DNA of 37,247 bases, taken from positions 1 through 37,247 of IMG/VR virus record IMGVR_UViG_3300037489_000065. One strand, written 5' to 3'. The DNA is from a virus. The position numbers were made by a program, and so were the translations under genes. Every line of letters begins with the position of its first letter. The stretch's first letter is position 1. The notes under the pieces were generated by a model. It was not told the DNA's origin. It worked only from the letters and a program-made list of their open reading frames with translations, and did not search any database. Shown piece after piece: positions 25,462-32,176 of this stretch.

Positions 25462-25889
25462 ATCTTAATCAGTGGGCAATTGAATGGAAAATACCCTTTC
25501 CGGCGATGGAGGATTTGCGGCGCCAATTGGGTATCGTTTCGACTGATCCAAAACCGATCGATGGTGCGAGCGAGGCGGCGGTGCAAACTCGGGTACGCCT
25601 TGAGGCATCGCAGCGTGGTGGTCGGTTATGGCGGAATAATGTCGGTGTGCTGCAAGATGATCGCGGCGTACCGGTTCGTTTTGGTTTGGCCAATGACTCG
25701 AAACAGATGAATAAGATAATTAAATCATCAGATCTTATCGGCATATCATCCACGGGTCAGTTTGTCGCTCGGGAGATAAAGCCCGAAGGATGGGTGTATA
25801 CCGGTACACCACGGGAACAGGCACAATTAAAATTTATAGAACTGATCACATCATTGGGTGGTGATGCTTCATTCACTACGTCATGTTGA
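25458..25889 (+). CDS. VRR-NUC domain nuclease
   Basis: 143 aa. Stand-alone phage VRR-NUC (PD-(D/E)XK) nuclease of the kind thought to cut branched DNA. Features in order: [20 protein letters not shown] with the N-terminal Glu, WRNNVG, SDLIGI (Asp at about residue 97), [10 protein letters not shown] giving the E-x-K pair, and [18 protein letters not shown]. Residues 1-45 precede the domain. It is coupled to the upstream gene by ATGA. Its TGA stop lies within the -35 box of the following promoter. Confidence 0.9.
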   Translation: MNLNQWAIEWKIPFPAMEDLRRQLGIVSTDPKPIDGASEAAVQTRVRLEASQRGGRLWRNNVGVLQDDRGVPVRFGLANDSKQMNKIIKSSDLIGISSTGQFVAREIKPEGWVYTGTPREQAQLKFIELITSLGGDASFTTSC

Positions 25890-25914
25890 CATATTCGACA
25901 CTATGGCGTAATGT
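25886..25914 (+). promoter_or_regulatory. Promoter of the structured RNA candidate
   Basis: TTGACA (25886-25891), exact 17-base spacer, TAATGT (25909-25914). Predicted start is near 25921, one or two bases before the long closing stem begins at 25923. Confidence 0.65.
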
Positions 25915-25920
25915 TAGAAG

Positions 25921-26057
25921 ATTATGGTGGTGTTGGTGCAGGACGCAAGCATGGTTCGAGTCCATGGGAAGGTCGGGGATGTCCCGCATCATCCAAGAGA
26001 TGATATAAAAGTCGGTGTGTAGTGGTTCGAGTCCACTTGCCAACATCACTATATTTT
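25921..26057 (+). ncRNA. Structured RNA with two tRNA T-arm-like hairpins
   Basis: A 185-base gap between genes holds a fold closed by a 16-bp helix without mismatches (25923-25938 with 26038-26053, four G-U pairs), followed by TTTT. Inside are CATGG-TTCGAGT-CCATG (25950-25966) and AGTGG-TTCGAGT-CCACT (26021-26037), both with canonical T-loops. There is also ATCATC-CAAGA-GATGAT (25988-26004) and a small C-GGG hairpin (25974-25986). The 3' part matches a tRNA: T-arm followed directly by seven acceptor bases pairing with 25932-25938, then A73 and TCA. The 5' part is far too long for a D-arm, so it is not a normal tRNA. A 30-codon ORF at 25911-26003 is a competing reading. Confidence 0.55.
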
Positions 26058-26073
26058 ATAATGAGGGTAACAA

Positions 26074-26574
26074 ATGAATCGTGAACATGTAAAAAGAATA
26101 GCGTTAAAAATGGTTCAGGATATCGGGCTGATAAATTTATCTCGTAAGTCATTATGTGAGTCTGCAGGAATTGCCGATGGATCATTCCCGCATGTGATGG
26201 GGTGTAACTTTACGGAATTTATCGAAGAAATTAAACCCGAGGCGGAAAATGTATTGATCTATCAGGTTGGCAAAACTCGTACCGCCCCTGGATTACGCAA
26301 GGAACAGATTTTAAATGTGGCGATTGATCTCGCCCGTAATGATGGATATCATAATTTAACCCGTGATGGTATTGCCGAACAGGCGGGTGTATCGATGGGC
26401 CTAGTTACCCGCTATTTTGAAACAATGGCACAATTGAAACGTGCTGTCATGCAAGCGGCGATCCATCGAGAGATACCCGAGATTATCGCGCAAGGGTTGG
26501 TCATTGGTGATAAACAAGCCCGAAAAGCACCGGAGAAGTTAAAAGCGGCCGCCGCTGATATATTGATGAAATGA
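26074..26574 (+). CDS. Regulator with two TetR-type HTH domains in tandem
   Basis: 166 aa. Residues about 3-52 (REHVKRIALKMVQDIGLINL, then LCESAGIADGSFPHV) and residues about 75-128 (RKEQILNVAIDLARNDGYHN, then IAEQAGVSMGLVTRYF) each match the DNA-binding N-terminus of TetR proteins: an initial helix, then IA-x-x-AGVS and a Y/F-rich end. There is no ligand domain; a basic Lys/Ala-rich tail follows. GAGGGTAAC precedes the ATG. It overlaps the primase gene (ATGA). It probably binds an operator, and the four ATTGAC-N6-GTCAAT sites are candidate targets, which is inference only. Confidence 0.8.
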   Translation: MNREHVKRIALKMVQDIGLINLSRKSLCESAGIADGSFPHVMGCNFTEFIEEIKPEAENVLIYQVGKTRTAPGLRKEQILNVAIDLARNDGYHNLTRDGIAEQAGVSMGLVTRYFETMAQLKRAVMQAAIHREIPEIIAQGLVIGDKQARKAPEKLKAAAADILMK

Positions 26575-28904
26575 AGTCGCTACCGGATGCACTCGCCCCG
26601 CTGGCGGAATATAACCAGTTTATTGTCCGTAAGGATAAATTACCCGCAGATTATCGCACCGGTCGGGTAGGTGATGCCCACAATTCCGATCTATGGTGTG
26701 ATGCTCAAACCGCTATCGATACCGCTACAGCATATGGTTCTGATTACGGCGTCGGATTCGTATTTACCGAATCGGATCCTTTCTTTTTTGTCGATATCGA
26801 TAAGTGTCTGCAGAATGATAATACCTGGTCAGATAATGCCATAAAAATTATGTCGATGTTAAATGGTGCCGCCGTGGAAGTATCACAGTCAGGACGTGGA
26901 TTGCACATCATCGGCAAAGGTCAGGCGCCCGATCATGCGTGTAAGAATGTACCGCTTGGCATGGAGCTATATACGGCCGGCCGATATGTGGCCTTAACTG
27001 GCACCAATGCGATTGGATCGGCCGACATGAATTGTGGTCCGGTATTACCTGGATTGGTATCAACTTACTTCCCACCCAAGGTGGCAGCGGTTGAACAGGA
27101 ATGGACCATTGAACCAATAATGGAATGGTCAGGTCCGTTGGATGATAGCAAATTGATTGCCAAGGCACTCAAGGCCAAAAGTGCGGCGGCTGCATTTGGT
27201 GCCAGTGCATCATTTAGGGATCTATGGATTGCCGACGCCGATGTGTTGGCCGGGATATGGCCGGGTGAGGATCGACCCTATGATGAGTCAAGTGCCGATG
27301 CCGCCCTCGCGCAGCACCTTGCGTTTTGGACGGGTAACGATTGCGGACGTATCGAACGGTTGATGCGTCAATCGGGCCTGGTACGGGACAAATGGGACAA
27401 GCACAAGTCATATTTAACCATGACCATTACCCGTGCCATATCGCTACAGGGCACCCGTGTTTACTGTGATGGTCGGGTGCCGACTGAACCCTCTAATGCG
27501 ATCGATGTACCTATATTATTAACAGGTTTTCAATATTTAGCGGCACAGCAACAAATGGAATATTTCAAAGGTTGCGTATATATCCAGGATATGCACCGGA
27601 TTTTTATCCCGAATGGATCATTACTCAAATCGGAACAATTTAATGCCACCTATGGTGGATATGTATTTCAATTAGAAAGCGAAAAAAGCGGTAAAGTTAC
27701 ACGCAAGGCGTGGGAAGCATTCACCGAGTCTCAGGTAGTTAGATATCCCAAAGCCGAATCGATGTGTTTTAGACCCGATCTTGAATCTGGTTCATTAATT
27801 ACTTTCCATGGCAGGACATTCGTCAACACTTATGTTCCAATAGTGACGGCCCGTGCGTCCGGTGATATAACACCCTTCCTCTCTCATGTTGCAAAGGTGT
27901 TGCCGGACGTTCGGGACCAATCCATTCTATTGGCCTATATGGCGGCCTGTATCCAATATAAAGGCGTTAAATTCCAGTGGGCACCCTTGCTGCAGGGTGT
28001 CGAGGGTAACGGCAAGACGCTATTCACACAATGTGTGGTTGAGGCGATTGGCGAGCGGTACTCACACATGCCACCGGCCAATGAGATAGCCGAGAAATTT
28101 AACGAATGGTTATTTAATAAGTTATTTATCGGTGTTGAGGATGTATACGTTCCTGATCATAAAAAAGAAGTGATCGAGATACTTAAACCGATGATTACCA
28201 ATAGCCGTCTAGCTATGCGGGCAATGCAACAAAGCCAGGTCATGGGCGATAATGTTGCTAATTTTATGTTGAACAGCAACCATAAAGATGCCATCCGTAA
28301 AACCCGCACCGATCGCCGATTCTGTGTATTTTATACCGCGCAACAGGTTGATGGTGATCTGAAACGCGACGGTATGGATGGTGATTACTTCCCCAAGCTT
28401 TATAAATGGTTACGTAAAGATGGTTACGCCAGGGTGGCACAATACCTTGAGACTTATTCCATTCCTAATGAATTGAACCCAGCCGGTGCATGCCATAGAG
28501 CTCCAACCACTAGTAGCACACAGGAAGCCTTGGCGATGTCATTGGGTGCCGTGGAACAGGAGATAATGGAAGCGATCGACGAGGGGCGCCCAGGCTTTGC
28601 CGGTGGCTGGGTATCGTCTATGGCATTGGAGCGATTACTCAAGGCGACGCGGATGGATCGATTAATTCCCCATAATAAGCGTCGGGAAGTATTACAGGCG
28701 CTTGGTTACGATTGGCACCCGGCGCTCCATAATGGCCGGGTCAATACCGCTATTTTATGGGATGGTGGTAAAACTCGACTATTCATCAAGAAAGATCATC
28801 TCTATTGTAATCTGACATCCCCTAGCGAAGTATCCCGTATATATCAGGATTGCCAAGGTATAAACAATCTTACCAAAATGAGACTTGACACTGGTGCCCC
28901 ATAA
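26571..28904 (+). CDS. Primase-helicase (PrimPol plus SF3/D5-like)
   Basis: 777 aa. The N-terminal prim-pol domain (residues about 10-165) shows the metal motif FFFVDIDKC, then VEVSQSGRGLHIIGKG (the sGxGxH motif) and ELYTAGRYVALTG. The C-terminal helicase domain (residues about 440-640) has Walker A EGNGKTLF, an FNEWLFNKLFIGVEDV Walker B region, NFMLNSNHKDAI (motif C, Asn sensor) and RTDRRF (Arg finger region). The middle segment links the two. It would prime and unwind for PolB. The downstream gene overlaps its stop or starts 11 bases later. This is the core of the early replication block. Confidence 0.9.
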   Translation: MKSLPDALAPLAEYNQFIVRKDKLPADYRTGRVGDAHNSDLWCDAQTAIDTATAYGSDYGVGFVFTESDPFFFVDIDKCLQNDNTWSDNAIKIMSMLNGAAVEVSQSGRGLHIIGKGQAPDHACKNVPLGMELYTAGRYVALTGTNAIGSADMNCGPVLPGLVSTYFPPKVAAVEQEWTIEPIMEWSGPLDDSKLIAKALKAKSAAAAFGASASFRDLWIADADVLAGIWPGEDRPYDESSADAALAQHLAFWTGNDCGRIERLMRQSGLVRDKWDKHKSYLTMTITRAISLQGTRVYCDGRVPTEPSNAIDVPILLTGFQYLAAQQQMEYFKGCVYIQDMHRIFIPNGSLLKSEQFNATYGGYVFQLESEKSGKVTRKAWEAFTESQVVRYPKAESMCFRPDLESGSLITFHGRTFVNTYVPIVTARASGDITPFLSHVAKVLPDVRDQSILLAYMAACIQYKGVKFQWAPLLQGVEGNGKTLFTQCVVEAIGERYSHMPPANEIAEKFNEWLFNKLFIGVEDVYVPDHKKEVIEILKPMITNSRLAMRAMQQSQVMGDNVANFMLNSNHKDAIRKTRTDRRFCVFYTAQQVDGDLKRDGMDGDYFPKLYKWLRKDGYARVAQYLETYSIPNELNPAGACHRAPTTSSTQEALAMSLGAVEQEIMEAIDEGRPGFAGGWVSSMALERLLKATRMDRLIPHNKRREVLQALGYDWHPALHNGRVNTAILWDGGKTRLFIKKDHLYCNLTSPSEVSRIYQDCQGINNLTKMRLDTGAP

Positions 28905-28915
28905 TGGAGAACAAC

Positions 28916-29209
28916 ATGAAAATCAATGAAATAATTACGGCACTTGTGGAATTATCAAATGATGATAAATATGATTATTTTGATACGGTTCACGCCATTG
29001 CTTTAATTTTTCCTAAACATCTAATAGAACAACTTACACAACTTGTTAATGGTCCGGTTTGGGATGGTGATGTTATTAGCAAAGCAGACAGAAACATACT
29101 TTTTAAAATGGGTATTGTGACAAGAGTTTGCTATAAAGGTGAGCAAGGTTATACAGGTTCCAAATATATCGGTTATTCAATTTTAAAAGCAATTAAAGAT
29201 AAGGCTTGA
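28916..29209 (+). CDS. Hypothetical protein after primase
   Basis: 97 aa from ATG 28916, with GGAG six bases before it; an ATG at 28904 overlaps the primase stop and would add four residues. The protein is AT-rich at DNA level and ends with a winged-helix-like tail KGEQGYTGSKYIGYSILK preceded by ALVELSNDDKYDYFDTVHAI. No firm family was found. The TGA stop is part of a TTGACA -35 box (29206-29211). Confidence 0.7.
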   Translation: MKINEIITALVELSNDDKYDYFDTVHAIALIFPKHLIEQLTQLVNGPVWDGDVISKADRNILFKMGIVTRVCYKGEQGYTGSKYIGYSILKAIKDKA

Positions 29210-29233
29210 CACCGACACCCCATGGTCTATATT
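29206..29233 (+). promoter_or_regulatory. Promoter of the accessory gene block
   Basis: TTGACA (29206-29211), 16-base spacer, TATATT (29228-29233). It has the same 16-base spacing and the same TATATT as the promoter at 22374. The operator candidate 29238-29255 lies just downstream, over the likely start site. Confidence 0.75.
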
Positions 29234-29237
29234 GTAT

Positions 29238-29255
29238 AATGACACTATCGTCAAT
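29238..29255. promoter_or_regulatory. Palindromic operator candidate, site B
   Basis: AATGAC-ACTATC-GTCAAT: one mismatch to ATTGAC-N6-GTCAAT. It lies over the predicted transcription start, a good place for repression. Confidence 0.65.
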
Positions 29256-29268
29256 ATGGAATAATACA

Positions 29269-29310
29269 ATGACTAAAGAATTACAACATCAAGAGAAACA
29301 CGGGAGATAA
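29269..29310 (+). other. 13-codon leader ORF
   Basis: ATG at 29269 followed by thirteen sense codons in total and TAA. Its start (ATGACTAAAGAATTA) equals the start of the gene at 30189, and its end lies in a 30-bp leader that recurs at 29704. It may be a remnant of a duplicated gene fused to the leader, or a translated leader peptide. Confidence 0.4.
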
Positions 29311-29312
29311 GA
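29283..29312 (+). repeat. 30-bp leader repeat, copy 1
   Basis: Identical to 29704-29733. It ends with GGGAGATAAGA, which supplies the Shine-Dalgarno of the gene at 29315. Placement just before an ATG in both copies shows it is a shared 5' untranslated leader. Confidence 0.9.
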
Positions 29313-29314
29313 AA

Positions 29315-29659
29315 ATGAGCAGGTTTAAAGTATTAGGCGTAAATGATGATCAAAATTTTTGTGAGTGTTGTGGTAAAACTGGCCTAAAACGTGTTGTATG
29401 GGTTGAAGATACAGAAACAGGTGATATAAAACATTTCGGTACTACTTGTGCAATTAAGCCAGCAAAAGGATTTGATTGTGAAAAAGAAATTAAAAAAGCA
29501 ATCAATGCTTTCAATGGAAAAGAATCAGCTATCATGAGAATAGCTTTATCTAAATATCGCAAAGCTGGTTATCCGTTTATAGGTAATATAGTTGATGGAT
29601 TAAGCCCAATGGATAAGGAAATATTTAATCAATTTCTTGTTGAGGTTAGGAATAAATGA
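29315..29659 (+). CDS. Small zinc-binding protein (four Cys)
   Basis: 114 aa. The N-terminal part FCECCGKTGLKRVVWVEDTE followed by IKHFGTTCA has the C-x-x-C ... G-x-x-C arrangement of a treble-clef-like finger found in phage proteins of unknown function. The C-terminal part is helical and basic (EKEIKKAINAFNGKESAIMR). It has its own promoter (29206) and a leader shared with the next gene. No enzymatic motif is visible. Confidence 0.75.
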   Translation: MSRFKVLGVNDDQNFCECCGKTGLKRVVWVEDTETGDIKHFGTTCAIKPAKGFDCEKEIKKAINAFNGKESAIMRIALSKYRKAGYPFIGNIVDGLSPMDKEIFNQFLVEVRNK

Positions 29660-29670
29660 ATATTATTTCC

Positions 29671-29699
29671 TTGACAGTAACACGTTACTCAGCTATAAT
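29671..29699 (+). promoter_or_regulatory. Full-consensus promoter with internal palindrome
   Basis: TTGACA (29671-29676), 17 bases, TATAAT (29694-29699). Both boxes are perfect. The spacer holds AGTAAC-AC-GTTACT (29676-29689), an inverted repeat that could be a repressor site distinct from the ATTGAC type. Confidence 0.85.
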
Positions 29700-29703
29700 T
29701 ATA

Positions 29704-29733
29704 ACAACATCAAGAGAAACACGGGAGATAAGA
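29704..29733 (+). repeat. 30-bp leader repeat, copy 2
   Basis: Identical to 29283-29312. It lies directly downstream of the -10 box and ends two bases before the ATG at 29736. Confidence 0.9.
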
Positions 29734-29735
29734 CA

Positions 29736-30023
29736 ATGTTTGTTCAAACATTAGAAGAAATGAAAAGCTTAATACTTATCGAATCTGGTTTGTATCAAAC
29801 ATTAACTGCTTCTAATGTGGGTATTAATCCTGAGATTATTTCAGAAGGTGATTGTGAATATACATATCATGAAGCTCGTAACATTGTTGCCGCTTTTGAT
29901 AAAGCTCTCATTAGTTGCCCTAAATATTTACAGAAGCGTATTCGCGCGCAAAGAATGTCTTTTGTATTCGCTTTTGGTCCTGGAATGGAAGAAGTTTGTG
30001 GGTTGCCTCCAGCTATAAGGTAA
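29736..30023 (+). CDS. Hypothetical early protein
   Basis: 95 aa from ATG 29736, chosen because it follows the shared leader with GGGAGATAAG; a longer frame from 29637 would read through the promoter. It is helical (LEEMKSLILIESGLYQTLTA) with a Tyr-His-Glu segment (YTYHEARNIVAAFDKALISC). No family was recognised. The perfect promoter suggests early, strong expression. Confidence 0.72.
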   Translation: MFVQTLEEMKSLILIESGLYQTLTASNVGINPEIISEGDCEYTYHEARNIVAAFDKALISCPKYLQKRIRAQRMSFVFAFGPGMEEVCGLPPAIR

Positions 30024-30027
30024 TTAA

Positions 30028-30189
30028 ATGAAACCTAAATCAGAACTAATGGCCCGCAAGCGCCAGGAGAGGCGCGACAAGGGCTTAATAAAAGCCGAAG
30101 TGTATATCTATCCCCAGGACAGGGAGAAGCTTCATAAATACGTTACAAACCGTCTACATGGCGAATATTATGTCAAGAGGGTTAAATGA
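30028..30189 (+). CDS. Small ribbon-helix-helix-like protein
   Basis: 53 aa. The sequence contains ARKRQERRDKGLIKAEVYIY followed by PQDREKLHKYVTNRL. A basic N-terminus, a short strand (KAEVYIYP) and two helices are the layout of an Arc/MetJ-type ribbon-helix-helix repressor; similar short proteins are common in phages. It starts four bases after the previous stop. The stop overlaps the next start (ATGA). A DNA-binding regulatory role is likely but the target is unknown. Confidence 0.72.
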   Translation: MKPKSELMARKRQERRDKGLIKAEVYIYPQDREKLHKYVTNRLHGEYYVKRVK

Positions 30190-30353
30190 TGACTAAAGAA
30201 TTATTAAACTTCCTTAATCATGAATTTGACATGATCTGCGTAATGATGGACGCGGTGACTGATTCAGTGCCGCATAGTCTGGTCATTCTCAAGATTGATC
30301 AGGATTTGTTTTTTCAAGAAGTGGCAATGATGAAGATGGTGAGGGAATTATGA
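30186..30353 (+). CDS. Hypothetical small protein (55 aa)
   Basis: 55 aa (or 54 aa if the second ATG at 30189 is used). It is coupled on both sides: ATGA with the upstream gene, and the downstream ATG overlaps its stop. It is hydrophobic-helical with many Met (MICVMMDAVTDSVP; EVAMMKMVREL). Its first codons, from 30189, match the 13-codon leader ORF at 29269. Not recognised. Confidence 0.62.
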   Translation: MMTKELLNFLNHEFDMICVMMDAVTDSVPHSLVILKIDQDLFFQEVAMMKMVREL

Positions 30354-30523
30354 ATATGACACGTTGGACTCATGACAAAGATGACAATATTTTTTTGAGT
30401 GATAATGGAGATTGGGTGCCAGTCGAGGAAATATTATCACTTCTTAAAATAGTACAGGAATTGGCAGATTATCCGACAAAAACAGATATAGCATTACTTG
30501 TTAAGAAAGCACAAAATTATTAA
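30350..30523 (+). CDS. Hypothetical small protein (57 aa)
   Basis: 57 aa, coupled to the upstream gene by ATGA. It has an acidic N-terminal half with a strand pair (DDNIFLSDNGDWVPVEEI) and a C-terminal helix (ILSLLKIVQELADYP), with basic end KKAQNY. It resembles small phage proteins with a Trp-Val-Pro turn, but the family is not known to me. Confidence 0.62.
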   Translation: MNMTRWTHDKDDNIFLSDNGDWVPVEEILSLLKIVQELADYPTKTDIALLVKKAQNY

Positions 30524-30533
30524 AAGGTGAGTT

Positions 30534-30827
30534 ATGAAATCATCAGATGATCGGCTTATATATGCATTGCTTGGGGTGATAATAGGATTATTATCTATCA
30601 CACCGGCCTATGCTGAAATTGCAGAAGATAAGAAACAGCATTTCATAGCGGGTGGTCTGGTCTATACCGTGGCCAGGTTGGCCGGACAGAATCAATGGCA
30701 AGCCTTTGGGTGGTCGGTTGCTGCGGGTATTGCCAAGGAAGTATATGACGATAAACCCGACGCCAAGGATGCCTTTGCTACCGCGTTAGGTGGCGCCTCA
30801 CTTATGATAATTGAATGGAGTTTCTAA
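30534..30827 (+). CDS. YfiM-like (DUF2279) exported or membrane protein
   Basis: 97 aa. It has a signal-like hydrophobic start (LIYALLGVIIGLLSITPAYA, residues about 8-27). The mature part shows DKKQHFIAG, a Gly/Ala-rich helix and AKEVYDDKPDAKDAFATALG, the DKxQHF ... GxxKExxD ... D pattern of the YfiM/DUF2279 periplasmic family. AAGGTGAG precedes the ATG. It probably sits in the inner membrane or periplasm. Whether it serves lysis, exclusion or envelope changes cannot be said. Confidence 0.75.
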   Translation: MKSSDDRLIYALLGVIIGLLSITPAYAEIAEDKKQHFIAGGLVYTVARLAGQNQWQAFGWSVAAGIAKEVYDDKPDAKDAFATALGGASLMIIEWSF

Positions 30828-30907
30828 TGAAACCATTTATCACAATACTATGGTTCGACATCTTTACAGGCTTGATATATTTTAATTTGATTCTGTTGAG
30901 TAATTGA
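30827..30907 (+). CDS. Very small membrane protein (26 aa)
   Basis: 26 aa, almost entirely one hydrophobic helix (ITILWFDIFTGLIYFNLILL). The start overlaps the upstream stop (TAATG), which argues for coupled translation. Too short for family assignment. It could be a lysis, exclusion or regulatory small membrane protein. Confidence 0.5.
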   Translation: MKPFITILWFDIFTGLIYFNLILLSN

Positions 30908-30918
30908 GGATAAATAAT

Positions 30919-31152
30919 ATGGGTATTACATGTAAGCATGGCCATAATGATGGTGCGCTACATAAACCATGCTGGAGATGTCGGGCAGAAAATAAAGAAA
31001 ATGCAGCGAATGATTATGAGTTTGTTTTACGTTTATTAGTAAACCTCAAAGATTATAAAGATGAGCATGGTAAAGATGAGTATTACCGAGAGAATCAACC
31101 AAAAGCGTGGGATCTTGCGCGTAGAACTTTACACTCGAAAGAACAGTTTTAA
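30919..31152 (+). CDS. Small putative zinc-binding protein
   Basis: 77 aa from ATG 30919 with GAGGA upstream; a TTG at 30904 is less likely. The N-terminus contains CKHGHNDGALHKPCWRC (Cys, His, His, Cys, Cys), a compact metal-binding pattern. The rest is a charged helix. No known family. Confidence 0.68.
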   Translation: MGITCKHGHNDGALHKPCWRCRAENKENAANDYEFVLRLLVNLKDYKDEHGKDEYYRENQPKAWDLARRTLHSKEQF

Positions 31153-31160
31153 CTTTTGAC

Positions 31161-31451
31161 ATGAAATATATATTACTAATCATATTACTCACAGCATCTA
31201 CTTTCATTCATGCCGTGGATGCAACCTTATCACTGGGTATTTGTGATCATGATAGTGATTATTGTATCGAGCCCGCCGGACGTTTTACTTTGAATCAAAA
31301 TATATATTCCAAAGATGGGCATACGTTCAGTATCAGTGTCGAGCATACATCACAAATATGGAAGGATGGCAAGGCCGATGTATTTCCCGGTGAGGATTAC
31401 GGTAATAATTATCTATTTTTAAATTATAACGTAATTTTATGGGGTGATTGA
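31161..31451 (+). CDS. Exported protein of unknown function
   Basis: 96 aa. Clear signal peptide: MKYILLIILLTASTFIHA, with cleavage probably before VDATL. The mature part has two Cys (GICDHDSDYC), possibly a disulfide, and a beta pattern (FTLNQNIYS, HTFSISVEHTSQIWK, NYLFLNYNVILW). It would be periplasmic or outer-membrane associated. It belongs to the cluster of envelope-targeted small genes here. Confidence 0.7.
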   Translation: MKYILLIILLTASTFIHAVDATLSLGICDHDSDYCIEPAGRFTLNQNIYSKDGHTFSISVEHTSQIWKDGKADVFPGEDYGNNYLFLNYNVILWGD

Positions 31452-31452
31452 T

Positions 31453-31539
31453 ATGTATGAACTATCCCTAATTTTAATGGGTGTCGGAATTGGTTTACTA
31501 ATCGCTGTAATGTTGGCCTTTTGGGCTATGGAACCATAA
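31453..31539 (+). CDS. Very small membrane protein (28 aa)
   Basis: 28 aa: one transmembrane helix (LILMGVGIGLLIAVMLAF) with Gly spacing. It starts one base after the upstream stop and overlaps the next ATG (TAATG). Function unknown; pinholin-like size but no proof. Confidence 0.5.
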   Translation: MYELSLILMGVGIGLLIAVMLAFWAMEP

Positions 31540-31673
31540 TGTTCGGATGAATAATATTTTTCACCATTGTCATAACATTCTTCGTGATAGCTTTTTTTGC
31601 GCTTAGTCACCATGATCCATTAGCAGATTGTGGGGATCAGTGGGAAAAGAATGAGGCGTGTTTTATTGATTAA
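31539..31673 (+). pseudogene. Small membrane protein frame with in-frame TGA at codon 4
   Basis: The ATG at 31539 overlaps the upstream stop like its neighbours, but codon 4 is TGA (31548-31550). The same frame then stays open for 40 codons: a hydrophobic helix (FFTIVITFFVIAFFALS) and a short tail with two Cys (ADCGDQWEKNEACFID), ending TAA at 31671. No good alternative start is visible; a GTG at 31584 would cut the helix and lacks a ribosome-binding site. It reads as a recently broken gene, a sequencing error, or readthrough. The layout recalls a small exported lysis protein, without proof. Confidence 0.45.
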
Positions 31674-31685
31674 CGAGGTGGTGAG

Positions 31686-31958
31686 ATGAAAACTAAAACA
31701 GTAATGATGCCGAGAGAATTGACTGTTGAAAATGGTGCTAAGGCTTTACTATCTGGTGAATTTAAAGAAAGTATAGAATATCCCTGCCCAGATTGTGATG
31801 GTGATGGTATTGATTATCAATCATCTCTAATCCTCGGTGATTTTTTAGATGATTGTTCAACTTGCGGTGGATATGGAATTATTGACGTTACAACAACGGT
31901 TAGTTGGACAACAATTAAAGAAATCTATGCTATGGCAGTGAAGCATTTTGGAGAATAA
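31686..31958 (+). CDS. Small zinc-finger protein with DnaJ-like CxxC pairs
   Basis: 90 aa. Two pairs CPDCDGDGID and CSTCGGYGII (CxxCxGxG type) form the half-zinc finger pattern of DnaJ. The rest is mixed, with a C-terminal helix TIKEIYAMAVKHFGE. The start MKTKTVMMPRELTVENGAKA and an ALLSGEFKES segment are common in phage accessory proteins. GAGGTGGTGAG lies just before the ATG. Function unknown. Confidence 0.73.
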   Translation: MKTKTVMMPRELTVENGAKALLSGEFKESIEYPCPDCDGDGIDYQSSLILGDFLDDCSTCGGYGIIDVTTTVSWTTIKEIYAMAVKHFGE

Positions 31959-31961
31959 CCA

Positions 31962-32174
31962 ATGAACATAAAACAACACATAGATGACGGCGGTGAGGTG
32001 ATGACTAGGGATGGTAGAGAGGTGAGGATATATGCTACTGATGGCGGAGAAGTCTATCCTATTCATGGCTCTGTAGGTGGGTGGATAAGAAGCTGGAAAA
32101 TTGAAGGAACTCAATTAACTAATGGCGCTGAGTATGACGACCTCATACCCAAGCGCCCAAAACTAAAGGATTAG
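31962..32174 (+). CDS. Small beta-rich accessory protein
   Basis: 70 aa. TRDGREVRIYATDGGEVYPI is followed by HGSVGGWIRSWKIEGTQLTN and a Lys-rich end DLIPKRPKLKD. This pattern (strand - DG - strand - HG - W - G - DL) is a frequent small phage protein of unknown role. It starts three bases after the upstream stop. Confidence 0.72.
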   Translation: MNIKQHIDDGGEVMTRDGREVRIYATDGGEVYPIHGSVGGWIRSWKIEGTQLTNGAEYDDLIPKRPKLKD

Positions 32175-32176
32175 AT

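Noticed and set aside
25932-26045. A normal tRNA gene
   Set aside because: The 3' half fits, but the span is 114 bases with no acceptable D-arm, base 8 is C, the candidate anticodon loop has C at position 33, and there is no CCA. Kept as a tRNA-like RNA.
26021-26045. Phage attachment site copied from a host tRNA 3' end
   Set aside because: No integrase, excisionase or repressor gene is present to use it.
31539-31673. TGA recoded as an amino acid genome-wide
   Set aside because: TGA ends many genes here in tight ATGA overlaps, and TAA and TAG are also used, so the standard bacterial code applies.
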